Of a DNA stretch of 64,000 bases, positions 10,039 through 22,682 are shown piece after piece. Position numbers and translations under genes: made by a program. Where the stretch lies: assembly GCA_963971575.1 (NCBI GenBank), contig OZ020622.1, positions 2,518,279 to 2,582,278 on the forward strand. The letters run 5' to 3'. Each line of letters opens with the position of its first letter. Position 1 is the stretch's first letter. The notes below the pieces were generated by a model that was not told the DNA's origin, made no database searches, and saw nothing but the letters and a program-made list of their open reading frames with translations. This DNA is from Liopterus haemorrhoidalis (Eukaryota > Arthropoda > Insecta > Coleoptera > Dytiscidae).

Positions 10039-10628
10039 ATATCCTTTTCACACTAGATCTTTAAGATCGGATGTTAAAGTGAATGTATCTTTAAACGCTA
10101 ATGTGAAACCGTACGGCCTCGTCTAAACACGACCGATGTTTAAGACAGAGATCTGCGTCTTAAACTTCGTACGCATTGCCAACTTAATTTCTATTATAAA
10201 AAAATACTCCTTGAATTTGTGCTGTCAACATGTTATATTATCATAAACAAGAATACTGTATTATATCGACGATATAAGAAGTTTATACTTATTGTTATAA
10301 TAAAATTATTTATTTTAATAATGTGTTTAATAAAATACAGAGCTACAATAATTGAGATAAAATGTATCGACTTACATGTTAATACAGGTGTAATATATTC
10401 TTTATTGTAGAATGAAATGAAATATCCATATTTGTTTATAATAATTCAAAATGTGCGTCTGCGCAGACAGTTCAAAACTGGTAATTTCATGACGGTAACT
10501 TAAGGACAAAATTACTGTAGCTGATGACAGCACCAAAGATTTAAACATCAAGTGTGAAAGCATACCGATTTTAAACATCGGTGAACTTTAAGTTCACTCG
10601 TCTTAAAGTTCTAGTGTGAAAAGGGTAT
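10039..10628. mobile_element. 590-bp TIR element
   Basis: ATATCCTTTTCACACTAGAT at 10039 pairs with TTCTAGTGTGAAAAGGGTAT ending 10628. Inner sub-terminal repeats of TTTAAACATC/GATGTTTAAG and CACTTTAACATC type occur on both sides. A short non-significant frame inside (10219-10410) has no recognisable domain. Confidence 0.65.
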
Positions 10629-10658
10629 AACAGTTTCCAAAATTATCCTGTATTATTA

Positions 10659-11132
10659 TCTGTCTCAATTTGTAATACGAAACTAACAGGAAAACTTCAT
10701 TTTTTATGTTGTATATTTAAAATATCATCTTAGGGTGGTAATTCTGAAGTAACACCTTTCAAAATATTTGACAATTCATAATTGACATTAAATTGTATGT
10801 CAACTTACTAACACAAATTGTATAAAACACAAATTGACAAGTATTTGAAATATATTTTAGGCAACCAGAACAGAAAATATGAATAAGCGAAATAAGATGA
10901 AATAAATATTTGTATATAATTCAAAATATTAGACATGTCAATCACAATTTTGACATGTCAATTTCGTATCTGACATGTAGTTTTTGAGTGAATATAACCT
11001 CAGTATAATGAAACTTCACAAAAAATGTAAAAGCCAGATTTACAAGTTTACATGGTTTCAAAAAAGTCTATTTACACCACAACAGTCACCAAAGTAACCA
11101 GATTTAGTTTCGTATTACAAATTAAGACAGAT
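10659..11132. mobile_element. MITE family C, copy 2, expanded
   Basis: TCTGTCTCAATTTGTAATAC opens the copy and GTATTACAAATTAAGACAGA closes it, but about 290 bp of unrelated AT-rich sequence separates the two halves compared with the 178-bp copy at 33681. The insert (about 10736-11020) has no clear ends of its own. Confidence 0.65.
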
Positions 11133-11394
11133 TATACAAAGATTTTGTTTTTACAAGAGTACATAATTATATGTATATAATTTTTATTGTAAAACATTTT
11201 TTTTGAAAATTTTGATTGCATTAACCAAATTTTATTCTTTTTTATTATATAGTGAAATTTTTGTTATTTTACATCATTGTATATATTTGAATTTTCTTAG
11301 CATGTATATAATTAGTATTTCAATAAAATAAAATTGTGAAATTTGAGTTTTTTATACCTATTTTCAACATTTAATCATATTGCGTTTGTCTGAG
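11133..11394. other. AT-rich spacer, nothing recognised
   Basis: Long A/T runs; no open frame, splice signals or repeat ends could be supported. Confidence 0.4.
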
Positions 11395-12410
11395 ACTTCT
11401 GGCTGAGTCTTCTAGACAATTTTGCCAAACTTTGCACATTGCAACATTCAAAAATTAATAACTCAGAAACGGAATGTAATAGAGAGTTGCGATTTGAATT
11501 AACAAAATGAGCAACTCTTTCTTCATTCCCAAAAAAATCAGTAGCCCCGTATTTTGTCCTGTCGAAGCGCAAATAATTATTGAAATTTTCAAAAATTCAT
11601 AACTCAAAAACGGATTGAGTTAAAGAGTTTCGGTTTGAATTATCAGAAAGAGCAGCTCTTTCTTAATTCCTGAAAAATTCAGTAACTCTGTATCTTGTTC
11701 AGTCGAAGCGCAAATAATTATTGAAATTTTCAAAAATTCATAACTCAAAAACGGATTGAGTTAAAGAGTTTCGGTTTGAATTATCAGAAAGAGCAGCTCT
11801 TTCTTAATTCCTGAAAAATTCAGTAACTCTGTATCTTGTTCAGTCGAAGCGCAAATAATTATTGAAATTTTCAAAAATTCATAACTCAAAAACGGATTGA
11901 GTTAAAGAGTTTCGGTTTGAATTATCGGAAAGAGCAGCTCTTTCTTAATTCCTGAAAAATTCAGTAACTCTGTATCTTGTCCAGTCAAAGCGCAAATAAT
12001 TATTGAAATTTTCAAAAATTCATAACTCAAAAACGGTTTGAGTTAGTGAGTTTCAGTTTGAATTAACAGAATGAGCAGCTCTTTCTTAATTCCTGAAAAA
12101 TTCAGTAACTCTGTATCTTGTTCAGTCGAAGCGCAAATAATTATTGAAATTTTCAAAAATTCATAACTCAAAAACGGTTTGAGTTAGTGAGTTTCAGTTT
12201 GAATTAAAAGAATGAGCAGCTCTTTCTTCATTCCTGAAAAATTTAGTAACTGTATCTTGTCCAGTCGACGAGCAAATAATTATTAAAACTTTCAAAAATT
12301 CATAATTTAGAAACGGTTTGAGTTAGATAGTTTCTGTTTAAATAAGAAGAAAGAGCAGATCTTTCTTCATTCCTGAAAAATTCAGCAACGTACTTTTGTT
12401 CTATAGTAAA
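11395..12410. repeat. Tandem repeat, 141-bp unit, about 7 copies
   Basis: The marker GTCGAAGCGCAAATAATTAT or a close variant occurs at 11561, 11702, 11843, 11984, 12125 and 12264, giving a period of 141 bp (139 for the last step). Each unit also contains ATAACTCAAAAACGG and GAGCAGCTCTTTCTT. Outer units are more diverged than inner ones, as expected for unequal exchange. The units do not keep a shared open frame. Confidence 0.9.
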
Positions 12411-12491
12411 ACGGATAGGAATTCTAGGAAGAATTATTCTTCCATGCATTCCTATTCAAATAAGAGACTGTAATAGTATATTCTGTAACAA

Positions 12492-12587
12492 GGTTGGAAT
12501 GAGAAAATTCGATGCGAGTGGACCATTCCGAGCGCGAGCCGCAGGCGAGCGTGAGGAACCACGAGCATCGAATTTTCTCTTCCAACC
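12492..12587. repeat. GC-rich imperfect palindrome, arms about 38 bp
   Basis: GGTTGGAATGAGAAAATTCG (12492) is mirrored by CGAATTTTCTCTTCCAACC (ends 12587), with a CpG-rich centre (GAGCGCGAGCCGCAGGCGAG). Palindromic TGGAATAGTTATTCCA lies 270 bp further on. It is probably the core of a small mobile element whose outer ends could not be fixed. Confidence 0.55.
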
Positions 12588-13022
12588 GAGTCACAGACCC
12601 TACTTTCTCCACGACCACCAAAAAGGAAAAAAAAGTAACAAATAATTATTTTAACAAATATTTTATCTTAACAAATAATTTATATTACATAACAAATTAA
12701 TCAATTAATTAAACTATTTTTTTTATTTATTATTTGTTTAATTTTAATTTAATTTGCCGCACATCGCCCACTATTTTAGGTTAGGAAATTATGTTGCATT
12801 TATTTAATGTAAACGTTGCATATATCTTAATGTAACCCTACAAAAACAAAAGACAACAAGTATGGAATAGTTATTCCATAACAAGTGATGGAATGAAATA
12901 CACGCGAAATGCATAAGAAGATAAATGCTTTAGAATAACATTCCAACTCTTGTGTTAGAATATTAACTTTCTGTAGTCAAAATTGGTTTTAGAATTGGTA
13001 AATTCTATAGTGGTCGTGGAGA

Positions 13023-13202
13023 AAGACTATTCCAAACGATTAGGCGGAACTAACTAAAATTTTTATTTTTCTAAGTTGTCATTAGCTATTTTTTTATATA
13101 TTGAAGTGGGTTTTCCTGAACAAAATGATTAAAAGCTTCAATCAATCTGTAAAAAATACTAGATTTGCAAATATAGTTCCGCTTAATCTTTTGGAATAAA
13201 CT
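13023..13202. mobile_element. MITE family A, short form, copy 3
   Basis: AGACTATTCCAAACGATTAG opens and CTTAATCTTTTGGAATAAAC closes a 180-bp copy whose interior (TTCCTGAACAAAATGATTAA, AGCTTCAATCAATCTG) matches the copy at 9289-9471. The ends are more decayed. Confidence 0.65.
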
Positions 13203-13454
13203 TTCTGCTTATTATTTTGTTAATATCCTCTGTATTTGATTTATTTTTAATAAATAAATTTAAAATAAACAATTTTATTTCAATAACTTCTTACCTAACA
13301 AATCCATTCTGGGGTTGATATTTGTTTTTCAGGTGACGAGGAAGTAAAGAGAGTAAGTATGAATGTATATATTTAGTTGAGCAAAGGGTGTAGCCCTTGA
13401 TATGGTGAGTATGTGGACTTCCTTTGAATATTTATCTATGAGAAATACATATCT

Positions 13455-16400
13455 AAGTGATAGAGCACATATTAAATTTCATCCCTTAATTTAATCCCTC
13501 AATTTCAACCCACTACAAATTTTTTAAGGTAAAAAAAAATAATTGTTATCTATATAAAATGCTGAGTGTTTTGAATTTTATTATTTTTAATATCTTGGAA
13601 TCTATAAGGGTTGTAGGGCACCCCTGGCGGTAGTAGGTACCTTATACTTTGATATAGGTACCTGCCAAAAATCAACCCTCTAACTCTTAAGGGTAGCGAG
13701 ATATGAAAAACACCTAATATCTCTCCACCCTTACGTGATAGAGGGTTGAAACTTTGATAGATTATAGAATGGAACCTAGCGAAGGGTCCCTCCAAATCTG
13801 GAAGCCCTAGCCCTTATAGTTCTCGAGATAATCCCTAAAAACCATTAAATACCTCTTCAAAATGCTGGTCTCCTAATACCAAGCCAGATTTTTTCAAAAT
13901 TACAGCAAAAACAACGTTTTGATGGGAACTGCTCGGGCCGTTTGCCGAACCAGGCTACTCCTGACACATGGGGATAATATAATGGCATATAGGGCCAATA
14001 GAGCACATCCTTAATTTCATTCCTTAATTTCACCCCTCAATTTCAACCCCCTAAAAAAATTTTAAGATAAAAAAAATTGTTATTCGACGGTTTAAGGGTG
14101 TAAAATGCTGGGTGTTTTGAGACATAGTGAATTTTATTTTTTATAATATCTCGGAATCTATAAGGGTTGTAGGGCACCCATTGCAGTATTAGGTACCCTA
14201 TACCTTGAAATAGGTACCTGCCAAAAAGTAACCCCCTAGCCCTTAAGGGTAGGAAGTTATTAAGTGTTTTTTATATCTCACAACCCTTTAGTTTTTTGCC
14301 TCTAGCGCCTCAGGGCTTCAGAATTTGGGGTTTTTAACGTGTTTTTTATCCCCGTTCCATCCTCTGTCTAATCCAGGACTCCGCATATTTTGGGGTGTGT
14401 AACCCCCCCCCCCACTCACATTTATGATTCGTTTTTTTTTTACGTGAAACCGTGTTTTTTAGTTTTACGTGAAAACGTGTTTTTAGATATGAGACGTTCC
14501 CCGATGCATGGGGATAGTACAATGGCATATAGGGCCACTAGAGCACATCATCAATGCCATCCCTTAGTTTCATCCCTTAATTTCAACCCCCTGAATTTTT
14601 TTTAAGATAAATAAAAATTGTTAATCGACGGTTTAAGGGCGTAAAATTCAGGGTGTTTTGAGACATAGTGAATTTTATTTTTTATAATATCTCGGAATCT
14701 ATAAGGGTTGTAGGGCACCCATGGCAGTAGTAAGTACCTTATACTTTGATATAGGTACCTGCCAAAAATCAACCCTCTAACTCTTAAGGGTAACGAGATA
14801 TGAAAAACACCTAATATCTCTCCACCCTTACGTGATAGAGGGTTGAAACTTTGATAGATTATAGAATGGAACCTAGCGAAGGGTCCCTCCAAATCTGGAA
14901 GCCCTAGCCCTTATAGTTCTCGAGATAATCCCTAAAAACCATTAAATACCTCTTCAAAATGCTGGTCTCCTAATACCAAGCCAGATTTTTTCAAAATTAC
15001 AGCAAAAACAACGTTTTGATGGGAACTGCTCGGGCCGTTTGCCGAACCAGGCTACTCCTGACACATGGGGATAATATAATGGCATATAGGGCCAATAGAG
15101 CACATCCTTAATTTCATTCCTTAATTTCACCCCTCAATTTCAACCCCCTAAAAAAATTTTAAGATAAAAAAAAATTGTTATTCGACGGTTTAAGGGTGTA
15201 AAATGCTGGGTGTTTTGAGACATAGTGAATTTTATTTTTTATAATATCTCGGAATCTATAAGGGTTGTAGAGCACCCATTGCAGTAGTAGGTACCCTATA
15301 TCTTGAAATAAGTACCTGCCAAAAAGCAACCCCCTAGCCCTTAAGGGTAGGAAGTTATTAAGTGTTTTTTATATCTCACAACCCTTTAGTTTTTTGCCTC
15401 TAGCGCCTCAGGGCTTCAGAATTTGGGGTTTTTAACGTGTTTTTTATCCCCGTTCCATCCTCTGTCTAATCCAGGACTCCGCATATTTTGGGGTGTGTAA
15501 CCCCCCCCCCCCACTCACATTTATGATTCGTTTTTTTTTACGTGAAACCGTGTTTTTTAGTTTTACGTGAAAACGTGTTTTTAGATATGAGACGTTCCCC
15601 GATACATGGGGATAGTGCAATGGCATATAGGGCCACTAGAGCACATCATCAATGCCATCCCTTAGTTTCATCCCTTAATTTCAACCCCCTGAATTTTTTT
15701 TAAGATAAATAAAAATTGTTAATCGACGGTTTAAGGGCGTAAAATTCAGGGTGTTTTGAGACATAGTGAATTTTATTTTTTATAATATCTCGGAATCTAT
15801 AAGGGTTGTAGGGCACCCATGGCAGTAGTAGGTACCTTATACTTTGATATAGGTACCTGCCAAAAATCAACCCTCTAACTCTTAAGGGTAGCGAGATATG
15901 AAAAACACCTAATATCTCTCCACCCTTACGTGATAGAGGGTTGAAACTTTGACAGATTATAGAATGGAACCTAGCGAAGGGTCCCTCCAAATCTGGAAGC
16001 CCTAGCCCTTATAGTTCACGAGATAATCCCTAAAAACCATTAAATACCTCTTCAAAATGCTGGTCTCCTAATACCAAGCCAGATTTTTTCAAAATTACAG
16101 CAAAAACAACGTTTTGATGGGAACTGCTCGGGCCGTTTGCCGAACCAGGCTACTCCTGACACATGGGGATAATATAATGGCATATAGGGCCAATAGAGCA
16201 CATCCTTAATTTCATCCCTTAATTTCACCCCTCAATTTCAACCCCCTAAAAAAATTTTAAGATAAAAAAAAATTGTTATTCGACGGTTTAAGGGTGTAAA
16301 ATGCTGGGTGTTTTGAAACATAGTGAATTTTATTTTTTATAATATCTCGGAATCTATAAGGGTTGTAGGGCACCCATGGCAGTAGTAAGTACCTTATACT

Positions 16401-18420
16401 TTGATATAGCTACCTGCCAAAAAGCAACCCCCTAGCCCTTAAGGGTAGTAAGTTATTAAGTGTTTTTTATATCTCACAACCCTTTAGTTTTTTGACTCTA
16501 GCGCCTCAGGGCTTCAGAATTTGGGGTTTTTAACGTGTTTTTTATCCCCGTTCCATCCTCTGTCTAATCCAGGACTCCGCATATTTTGGGGTGTGTAACC
16601 CCCCCCCCCCCACTCACATTTATGATTCGTTTTTTTTTTACGTGAAACCGTGTTTTTTAGTTTTACGTGAAAACGTGTTTTTAGATATGAGACGTTCCCC
16701 GATACATGGGGATAGTACAATGGCATATAGGGCCACTAGAGCACATCATCAATGCCATCCCTTAGTTTCATCCCTTAATTTCAACCCCCTGAAATTTTTT
16801 TAAGATAAATAAAAATTGTTAATCGACGGTTTAAGGGCGTAAAATTCAGGGTGTTTTGAGACATAGTGAATTTTATTTTTTATAATATCTCGGAATCTAT
16901 AAGGGTTGTAGGGCACCCATGGCAGTAGTAAGTACCTTATACTTTGATATAGGTACCTGCCAAAAATCAACCCTCTAACTCTTAAGGGTAGCGAGATATG
17001 AAAAACACCTAATATCTCTCCACCCTTACGTGATAGAGGGTTGAAACTTTGACAGATTATAGAATGGAACCTAGCGAAGGGTCCCTCCAAATCTGGAAGC
17101 CCTAGCCCTTATAGTTCACGAGATAATCCCTAAAAACCATTAAATACCTCTTCAAAATGCTGGTCTCCTAATACCAAGCCAGATTTTTTCAAAATTACAG
17201 CAAAAACAACGTTTTGATGGGAACTGCTCGGGCCGTTTGCCGAACCAGGCTACTCCTGACACATGGGGATAATATAATGGCATATAGGGCCAATAGAGCA
17301 CATCCTTAATTTCATCCCTTAATTTCACCCCTCAATTTCAACCCCCTAAAAAAATTTTAAGATAAAAAAAAATTGTTATTCGACGGTTTAAGGGTGTAAA
17401 ATGCTGGGTGTTTTGAAACATAGTGAATTTTATTTTTTATAATATCTCGGAATCTATAAGGGTTGTAGGGCACCCATGGCAGTAGTAAGTACCTTATACT
17501 TTGATATAGCTACCTGCCAAAAAGCAACCCCCTAGCCCTTAAGGGTAGTAAGTTATTAAGTGTTTTTTATATCTCACAACCCTTTAGTTTTTTGACTCTA
17601 GCGCCTCAGGGCTTCAGAATTTGGGGTTTTTAACGTGTTTTTTATCCCCGTTCCATCCTCTGTCTAATCCAGGACTCCGCATATTTTGGGGTGTGTAACC
17701 CCCCCCCCCACTCACATTTATGATTCGTTTTTTTTTTACGTGAAACCGTGTTTTTTAGTTTTACGTGAAAACGTGTTTTTAGATATGAGACGTTCCCCGA
17801 TACATGGGGATAGTACAATGGCATATAGGGCCACTAGAGCACATCATCAATGCCATCCCTTAGTTTCATCCCTTAATTTCAACCCCCTGAAATTTTTTTA
17901 AGATAAATAAAAATTGTTAATCGACGGTTTAAGGGCGTAAAATTCAGGGTGTTTTGAGACATAGTGAATTTTATTTTTTATAATATCTCGGAATCTATAA
18001 GGGTTGTAGGGCACCCATGGCAGTAGTAAGTACCTTATACTTTGATATAGGTACCTGCCAAAAATCAACCCTCTAACTCTTAAGGGTAGCGAGATATGAA
18101 AAACACCTAATATCTCTCCACCCTTACGTGATAGAGGGTTGAAACTTTGATAGATTATAGAATGGAACCTAGCGAAGGGTCCCTCCAAATCTGGAAGCTC
18201 TAGCCCTTATAGTTCACGAGATAATCCCTAAAAACCATTAAATACCTCTTCAAAATGCTGGTCTCCTAATACCAAGCCAGATTTTTTCAAAATTACAGCA
18301 AAAACAACGTTTTGATGTGAACTGCTCGGGCCGTTTGCCGAACCAGGCTACTCCTGACACATGGGGATAGTGCAATGGCATATAGGGCCAATAGAGCATA
18401 TCCTTAATTTCATCCCTAAA
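13455..18420. repeat. Tandem array of a 1.1-kb dimeric unit, about 4.5 copies
   Basis: The same block (reading MEGPFARFHSII on the minus strand) begins at 13795, 14892, 15990, 17090 and 18188, a period of 1097-1100 bp. Within each unit two related halves occur: AATTTCAACCCCCTAAAAAA and AATTTCAACCCCCTGAA start points alternate at roughly 541 and 559 bp, each followed by GGTTTAAGGGTGTAAAATG or GGTTTAAGGGCGTAAAATT. Each complete unit carries a run of 9-12 C and a GCTCGGGCCGTTTGCCGAAC segment. Central copies are nearly identical; the first (13.5 kb) and last are diverged. The long frames on both strands are by-products of near-identical copies and resemble no known domain. Confidence 0.92.
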
Positions 18421-19029
18421 ATTTTTTTATCCTACTTATCCTACTTACCATATCTATTTAAAGAATTTTTTTCTGAAAAAAAATATAAGGATTTTTTAAA
18501 TAAAATATAATTTTTCGAAACATTATTTATTTTTTTTAAATAATACAATAAAAAACATATATAAACATATTTCATGGACAGCTCGAAACAGCTCTTCGTA
18601 GGGAGATTTAGGGTTGTATGAAGATGTGCAATATCTGGGTACGGATATAGCAACTGGGGCAAAGGTCGCAGTCATAGTTATGGCGGGTTATGCGCTGAAA
18701 TTTTCTAGTAGAGATGGTTGAGGGCTCAATGCAGTAATGAGATGTAGATGGGTAACATCTGGGGATAGAAGAACTGGGTTAAAAACGTTTATAATTCTTC
18801 TAATGATCTTATTCTGTTCTATACAAAAGATGTTGCTGTCCACACTGGAAAGACGTTCCATTATTCGTACTACCAACTGAAAAAAAAACAAAAATATATT
18901 ATATCTTTGCAAATTTTCGTGTTTTAGGTTTTCGATTTAAAGTTCATTTCAATTAAGAATGTAGTGTGTAAGTAGACAGCTGTTTTTTCTAGCTTTTGAT
19001 TGGTTTAGCACGCAGACAAGAGCTTTCGT
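18421..19029. other. Spacer with an unassigned open frame on the minus strand
   Basis: A minus-strand frame from about 18876 to 18688 follows a good splice acceptor (T-rich run then CAG at 18877-18879) and reads MERLSSVDSNIFCIEQNKII, ending SLLENFSA. About 120 bp downstream, a diverged repeat of part of it (PQLLYPYPDIAHLH against PVLLSPDVTHLH) occurs in another frame. No family was recognised. It could be a decayed exon or part of an unknown element. Confidence 0.25.
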
Positions 19030-19639
19030 CTAAAGCGGCATTCAGAGCTCTTTAAATCAACACGTTGTAGACTGTTCGTTGTCACGTTGTGCGTTATGTT
19101 TTTATACATTGTTTTAACGTTCTACGTACCGTTTAGAGCAGTTAGAAATTAGTGGATTACAGTCTGACATCTGAGAGAAAGTGGATCGTAGGTTTTTATG
19201 GACCCAAAAACTAAAAATGAGCAAAAGAAAAGACTGAAAAAAAAGCATTTATCCCACCCAAAATTTGTCTAAATCATCAGTTGACATATTAAAAGGCCCT
19301 TCTACTTTTTCAGGTAGAGATGTTAATTTTTACTAATATATTTACCATATTTTTGTTGTTATTATATTGACAGACAGTCAAAAAGAATTAAAAATACAAT
19401 GAAAAACTAAAAATTTCCTTGAAATTTCTTTAGAATAGTATATTTATACATATCTTTTAAATCGTAGATTACCTTTAAATTAAAAAAAGCTCTGAAAACA
19501 GGAAAAATACAACTTCATTTTCACCATGTAAACAAATACACGAGTAACATTTGTCACTTTCGAATGTTCCAGCTTTGCCGCATATGGCGCTGCGATCTTT
19601 AAAAGTTTCCCCTATTTAAGAGCTCTGAATGCGGTTTAA
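19030..19639. mobile_element. 610-bp TIR element
   Basis: CTAAAGCGGCATTCAGAGCT (19030) pairs with AGCTCTGAATGCGGTTTAA (to 19639). The match runs for about 27 bp with two differences. There is no coding frame of note. Confidence 0.65.
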
Positions 19640-21296
19640 CAGCAAAATATAATAAATGAACTGTAAATCTAACAGACTAGTGAAGAGTGAAGGAATTAAA
19701 TAAAACAACAACATCGTTTCAAACATATTTACTCTAAATTTTAATGAATGATAATACATGGCAACGTTTAAATCTATTTTTTTTTTCAGATATTTATAAC
19801 CAATATGGTATTTACTTCGTAAAAGGAATATCATCCTTTTTATTAATTACTTTCCCCCTGTAAAGTGAAAGTAATATATTTAAAACATGTTTAACAGTTC
19901 GTGTTACAACGGATCGATTCAAATTTTGGAAAAAAAGTATCAAAAAAACTGTCCCGATTTTGGTTATGGAAGATATTTGAAAATTACAGGACAATTTTTT
20001 TGAAAAATACTCCATAGAATATTTTTTTCCCAAAATTAAGTAACATGTTTACCTTATAAGTAGTTTAATTTATAACATTTCAATAATATTTTTTTTTTAT
20101 AGTGTACTTAAAATTCTTAGTACTCAATTCAAAATAAACCCTATCTGTGAGAGCATTCAAATTATTAAATCAGGGTGTCCAGAAATAGTTTCAAAACTAT
20201 ATTACACAGAGTGCAAATGAACAGCAATAAAATTTATTGAAACGTCTACAAGTAATTACGTAATCTATTGTATTCTTGTAACGCTAGAAGTCTGCAAAAT
20301 TTTATTTAAAATCCTTAAGTAGACAAACAAATGTTTTGCAACGTCTTCATACAGACTGTTAAGCGGTCATTGTAGCTATAATACATCTCATACTTATGTA
20401 TGGTTCCAAAACATAGCCCATAACTTAATTAATGATTTCACTGTAGTATACAGAGTGATTTTGAAGGATGTAATTACATAACAAGAAATCATTTTAATTT
20501 TGTGACAGCTGCTAAAAATATAAATTAAATGATGATAATGAACCGCTGTTGGCTGTTGCCATCTACGCATAAACATTGAACTAAAAATATTCAAACTTTT
20601 TTGAAATTTATATTTTACCTAATTATTAATAGTGTATTTACAACGCAATGACAACCCAGTGATAATTGAGAACTAAAACAAAATATGTCTACAGGGGTTG
20701 CTAAACTTTGTAAATACCTAGCGCCACAAGAAAACAGAGGCAAAAGATTTGACCTATATAAAATTACTTATTTTCCCTTCACAAAATTTGTCGCTGTTTT
20801 ATTAACACCCTATTTATAGGTGTTCTGAAAAAGGCATATTATTGCTATGAGTTTAAAAATATTGCTTACTATACAGTTCAAAAAAAATGGTTTTAAGGCT
20901 GGAGTCAAAAACCTTTGTGATGCATCAAACCTTTATTTTAAACAGTGATGATTCGAAAATAAAAAACTTTTTGCGTTAAAATTGTTAAAAATTATATTTA
21001 GGCCCATTGAAGCCGGCCCCAAGTTCATTGCTACACCCTGTTAAGTAGTGGGCCTAGTTCGGCTGGCCTCAAGTACAAAAAGAATATTTTAAAGTAACAA
21101 AGCGGTCCTTAAAAAGATTTCCAACGTCTATTAGGGAAAATAAGGTATTCTTTTGTCCACCTACACTATTCTATTCGATGGTTTTACAAAAAACTATGGT
21201 GGTTCGCAAAATTTATGCCAGATTTATACGTATTTAGAATGCTAAATTTCAAGTTTCTATGTTCAGCCGTTTGGTTACAATTTTTACTGTATGGAC

Positions 21297-21690
21297 AGGA
21301 TTCACGGTAAGTTCATCGAAAGCAAATTCAATGAAAATCAATTAATCGAAAACAAGTTCATCGAAAACGAGTTCACCAAAAACAAGTTCGTCGAAAGCAA
21401 ATTCATCGAAAATCAATTAATCGAAAACAAGTTCATCGAAAACGAGTTCACCGAAAACAAGTTCGTAGAAAGCAAATTCATCGAAAATCAATTCATGAAA
21501 AACAAGTTCATCGAAAACGAATTCATCGAAAACCAGTTCGTCAAAAGCAAATTCATCGAAAATCAATTCATCGAAAACAAGTTCATCGAAAACGAGTTCA
21601 TCGAAAACAAGTTCGTCGAAAGCAAATTCATCGAAAATCAATTCATCGAATGATCAATTCATCGAATCGTCAATTTATCGAAAAAAAGTA
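21297..21690 (+). repeat. Minisatellite, 15-bp unit in a 75-bp higher-order repeat
   Basis: Units of the type TTCATCGAAAACGAG repeat more than 20 times. Because 15 is a multiple of three the array is open on both strands; the plus strand reads pentapeptides of KFIEN/QLIEN/EFTEN/KFVES type in a repeating order of five (25 residues, 75 bp), about four and a half times. A start codon (21291) and a stop (21653) lie at its edges. No protein family matches; it is treated as a simple-sequence array. Confidence 0.85.
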
Positions 21691-22682
21691 AATATTTAAA
21701 AAGAATGCCGAGGGGATCGGAAAGCCAAAAAAACAGAGGTCAATAAAAGTTGACACACTACACTTATTAAATAACATATTTGGTCTATCAATGCCTAATT
21801 AATGCGGACAGTAAACTTTTGGGTAATTCGAATTTTACGTAAGTCGAATTGGAATTTTTATAAAGGAACAAAAGAAATATAAACTACATAAATACGTGTA
21901 TAAAAGAAACAAGATAAAAATAAATTGAATTTACCATTTATTTACAAAATAATAATCAATATGTTTTACAAAGTTGAACGTAGCTTTGAAAACAATAAAA
22001 AAAGAAACAAAATATCTCTAAAATAAACTGTTATAACTAGTTATTATATGAAATAACTTAATTGTATTTTTTTTTTTTGTAAAACAATTGTAAAAAGTAA
22101 TAGTTTTTTTTCTTCTAAACAGTCAAATAGTTTATTTAAGAGATATTTTGTTTCTTTTTTATTGTTTTCAAAGCTTGCTATACGTTCAACTTTGTAAAAC
22201 TTATGTTGATTATTATTTTGTAAATAAATGGTCGCAATTTTGAAATGATTAACATAAAAATATGATTTTTTGGTGTCATTGTAAAGCTAATTTAATGTAC
22301 TTTTAGGAAAAAAATATAAAATTATCGATTCCCTATGCTAGATCAAAAGCTGACATCATTTTAAGTGCCTCAGAATTCTTATTGTAACCTTTAGATGGGC
22401 CTTTTTGTCTAGTTTAACTTTTGTTCTGAAGATTTTTTTGTATCTTTACAAATAAAGGAGATTTTCGGGGTGCCCCGTTTCAAACAAACACCCTGTATAA
22501 TTTTTGCAAATTTAAATTAAGTTTTAGTGAGATTTTTGGTGCATATTTGATGATAATCAAAGAATATATATATTTTTTAAAACATAAAAAAAAATTATGC
22601 AATTATTTCTTAGTCTGTCTACTTTTATTGACCACTGCTTTTTTAACTTTCCGATCCCTCGGCATTCTTCTCAAATATTTAC
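21688..22682. mobile_element. 1-kb inverted-repeat element with an internal palindrome
   Basis: GTAAATATTTAAAAAGAATG at 21688 is mirrored by CATTCTTCTCAAATATTTAC ending 22682. Arms continue through GCCGAGGGGATCGGAAAG and GTCAATAAAAGTTGACA. Inside, 21933-22231 is a second inverted repeat with arms of about 110 bp (ATTTATTTACAAAATAATAA / TTATTATTTTGTAAATAAAT). No coding frame is present. Confidence 0.7.

Noticed and set aside
13333..13360. Plus-strand micro-exon CAG|GTGACGAGGAAGTAAAGAGA|GTAAGT
   Set aside because: Splice-like signals only; no gene on this strand could be connected to it.
13550..18188. Repeated 80-96-residue minus-strand frames (MEGPFARFHSII...) as a gene family
   Set aside because: They lie wholly inside a homogenised 1.1-kb satellite; identity extends equally over non-coding parts, and plus-strand frames are open as well. 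No start context or domain supports coding.
21417..21641. Minus-strand frame IFDEFAFDELVF...
   Set aside because: Shadow of the 15-bp minisatellite; openness is due to unit length divisible by three.
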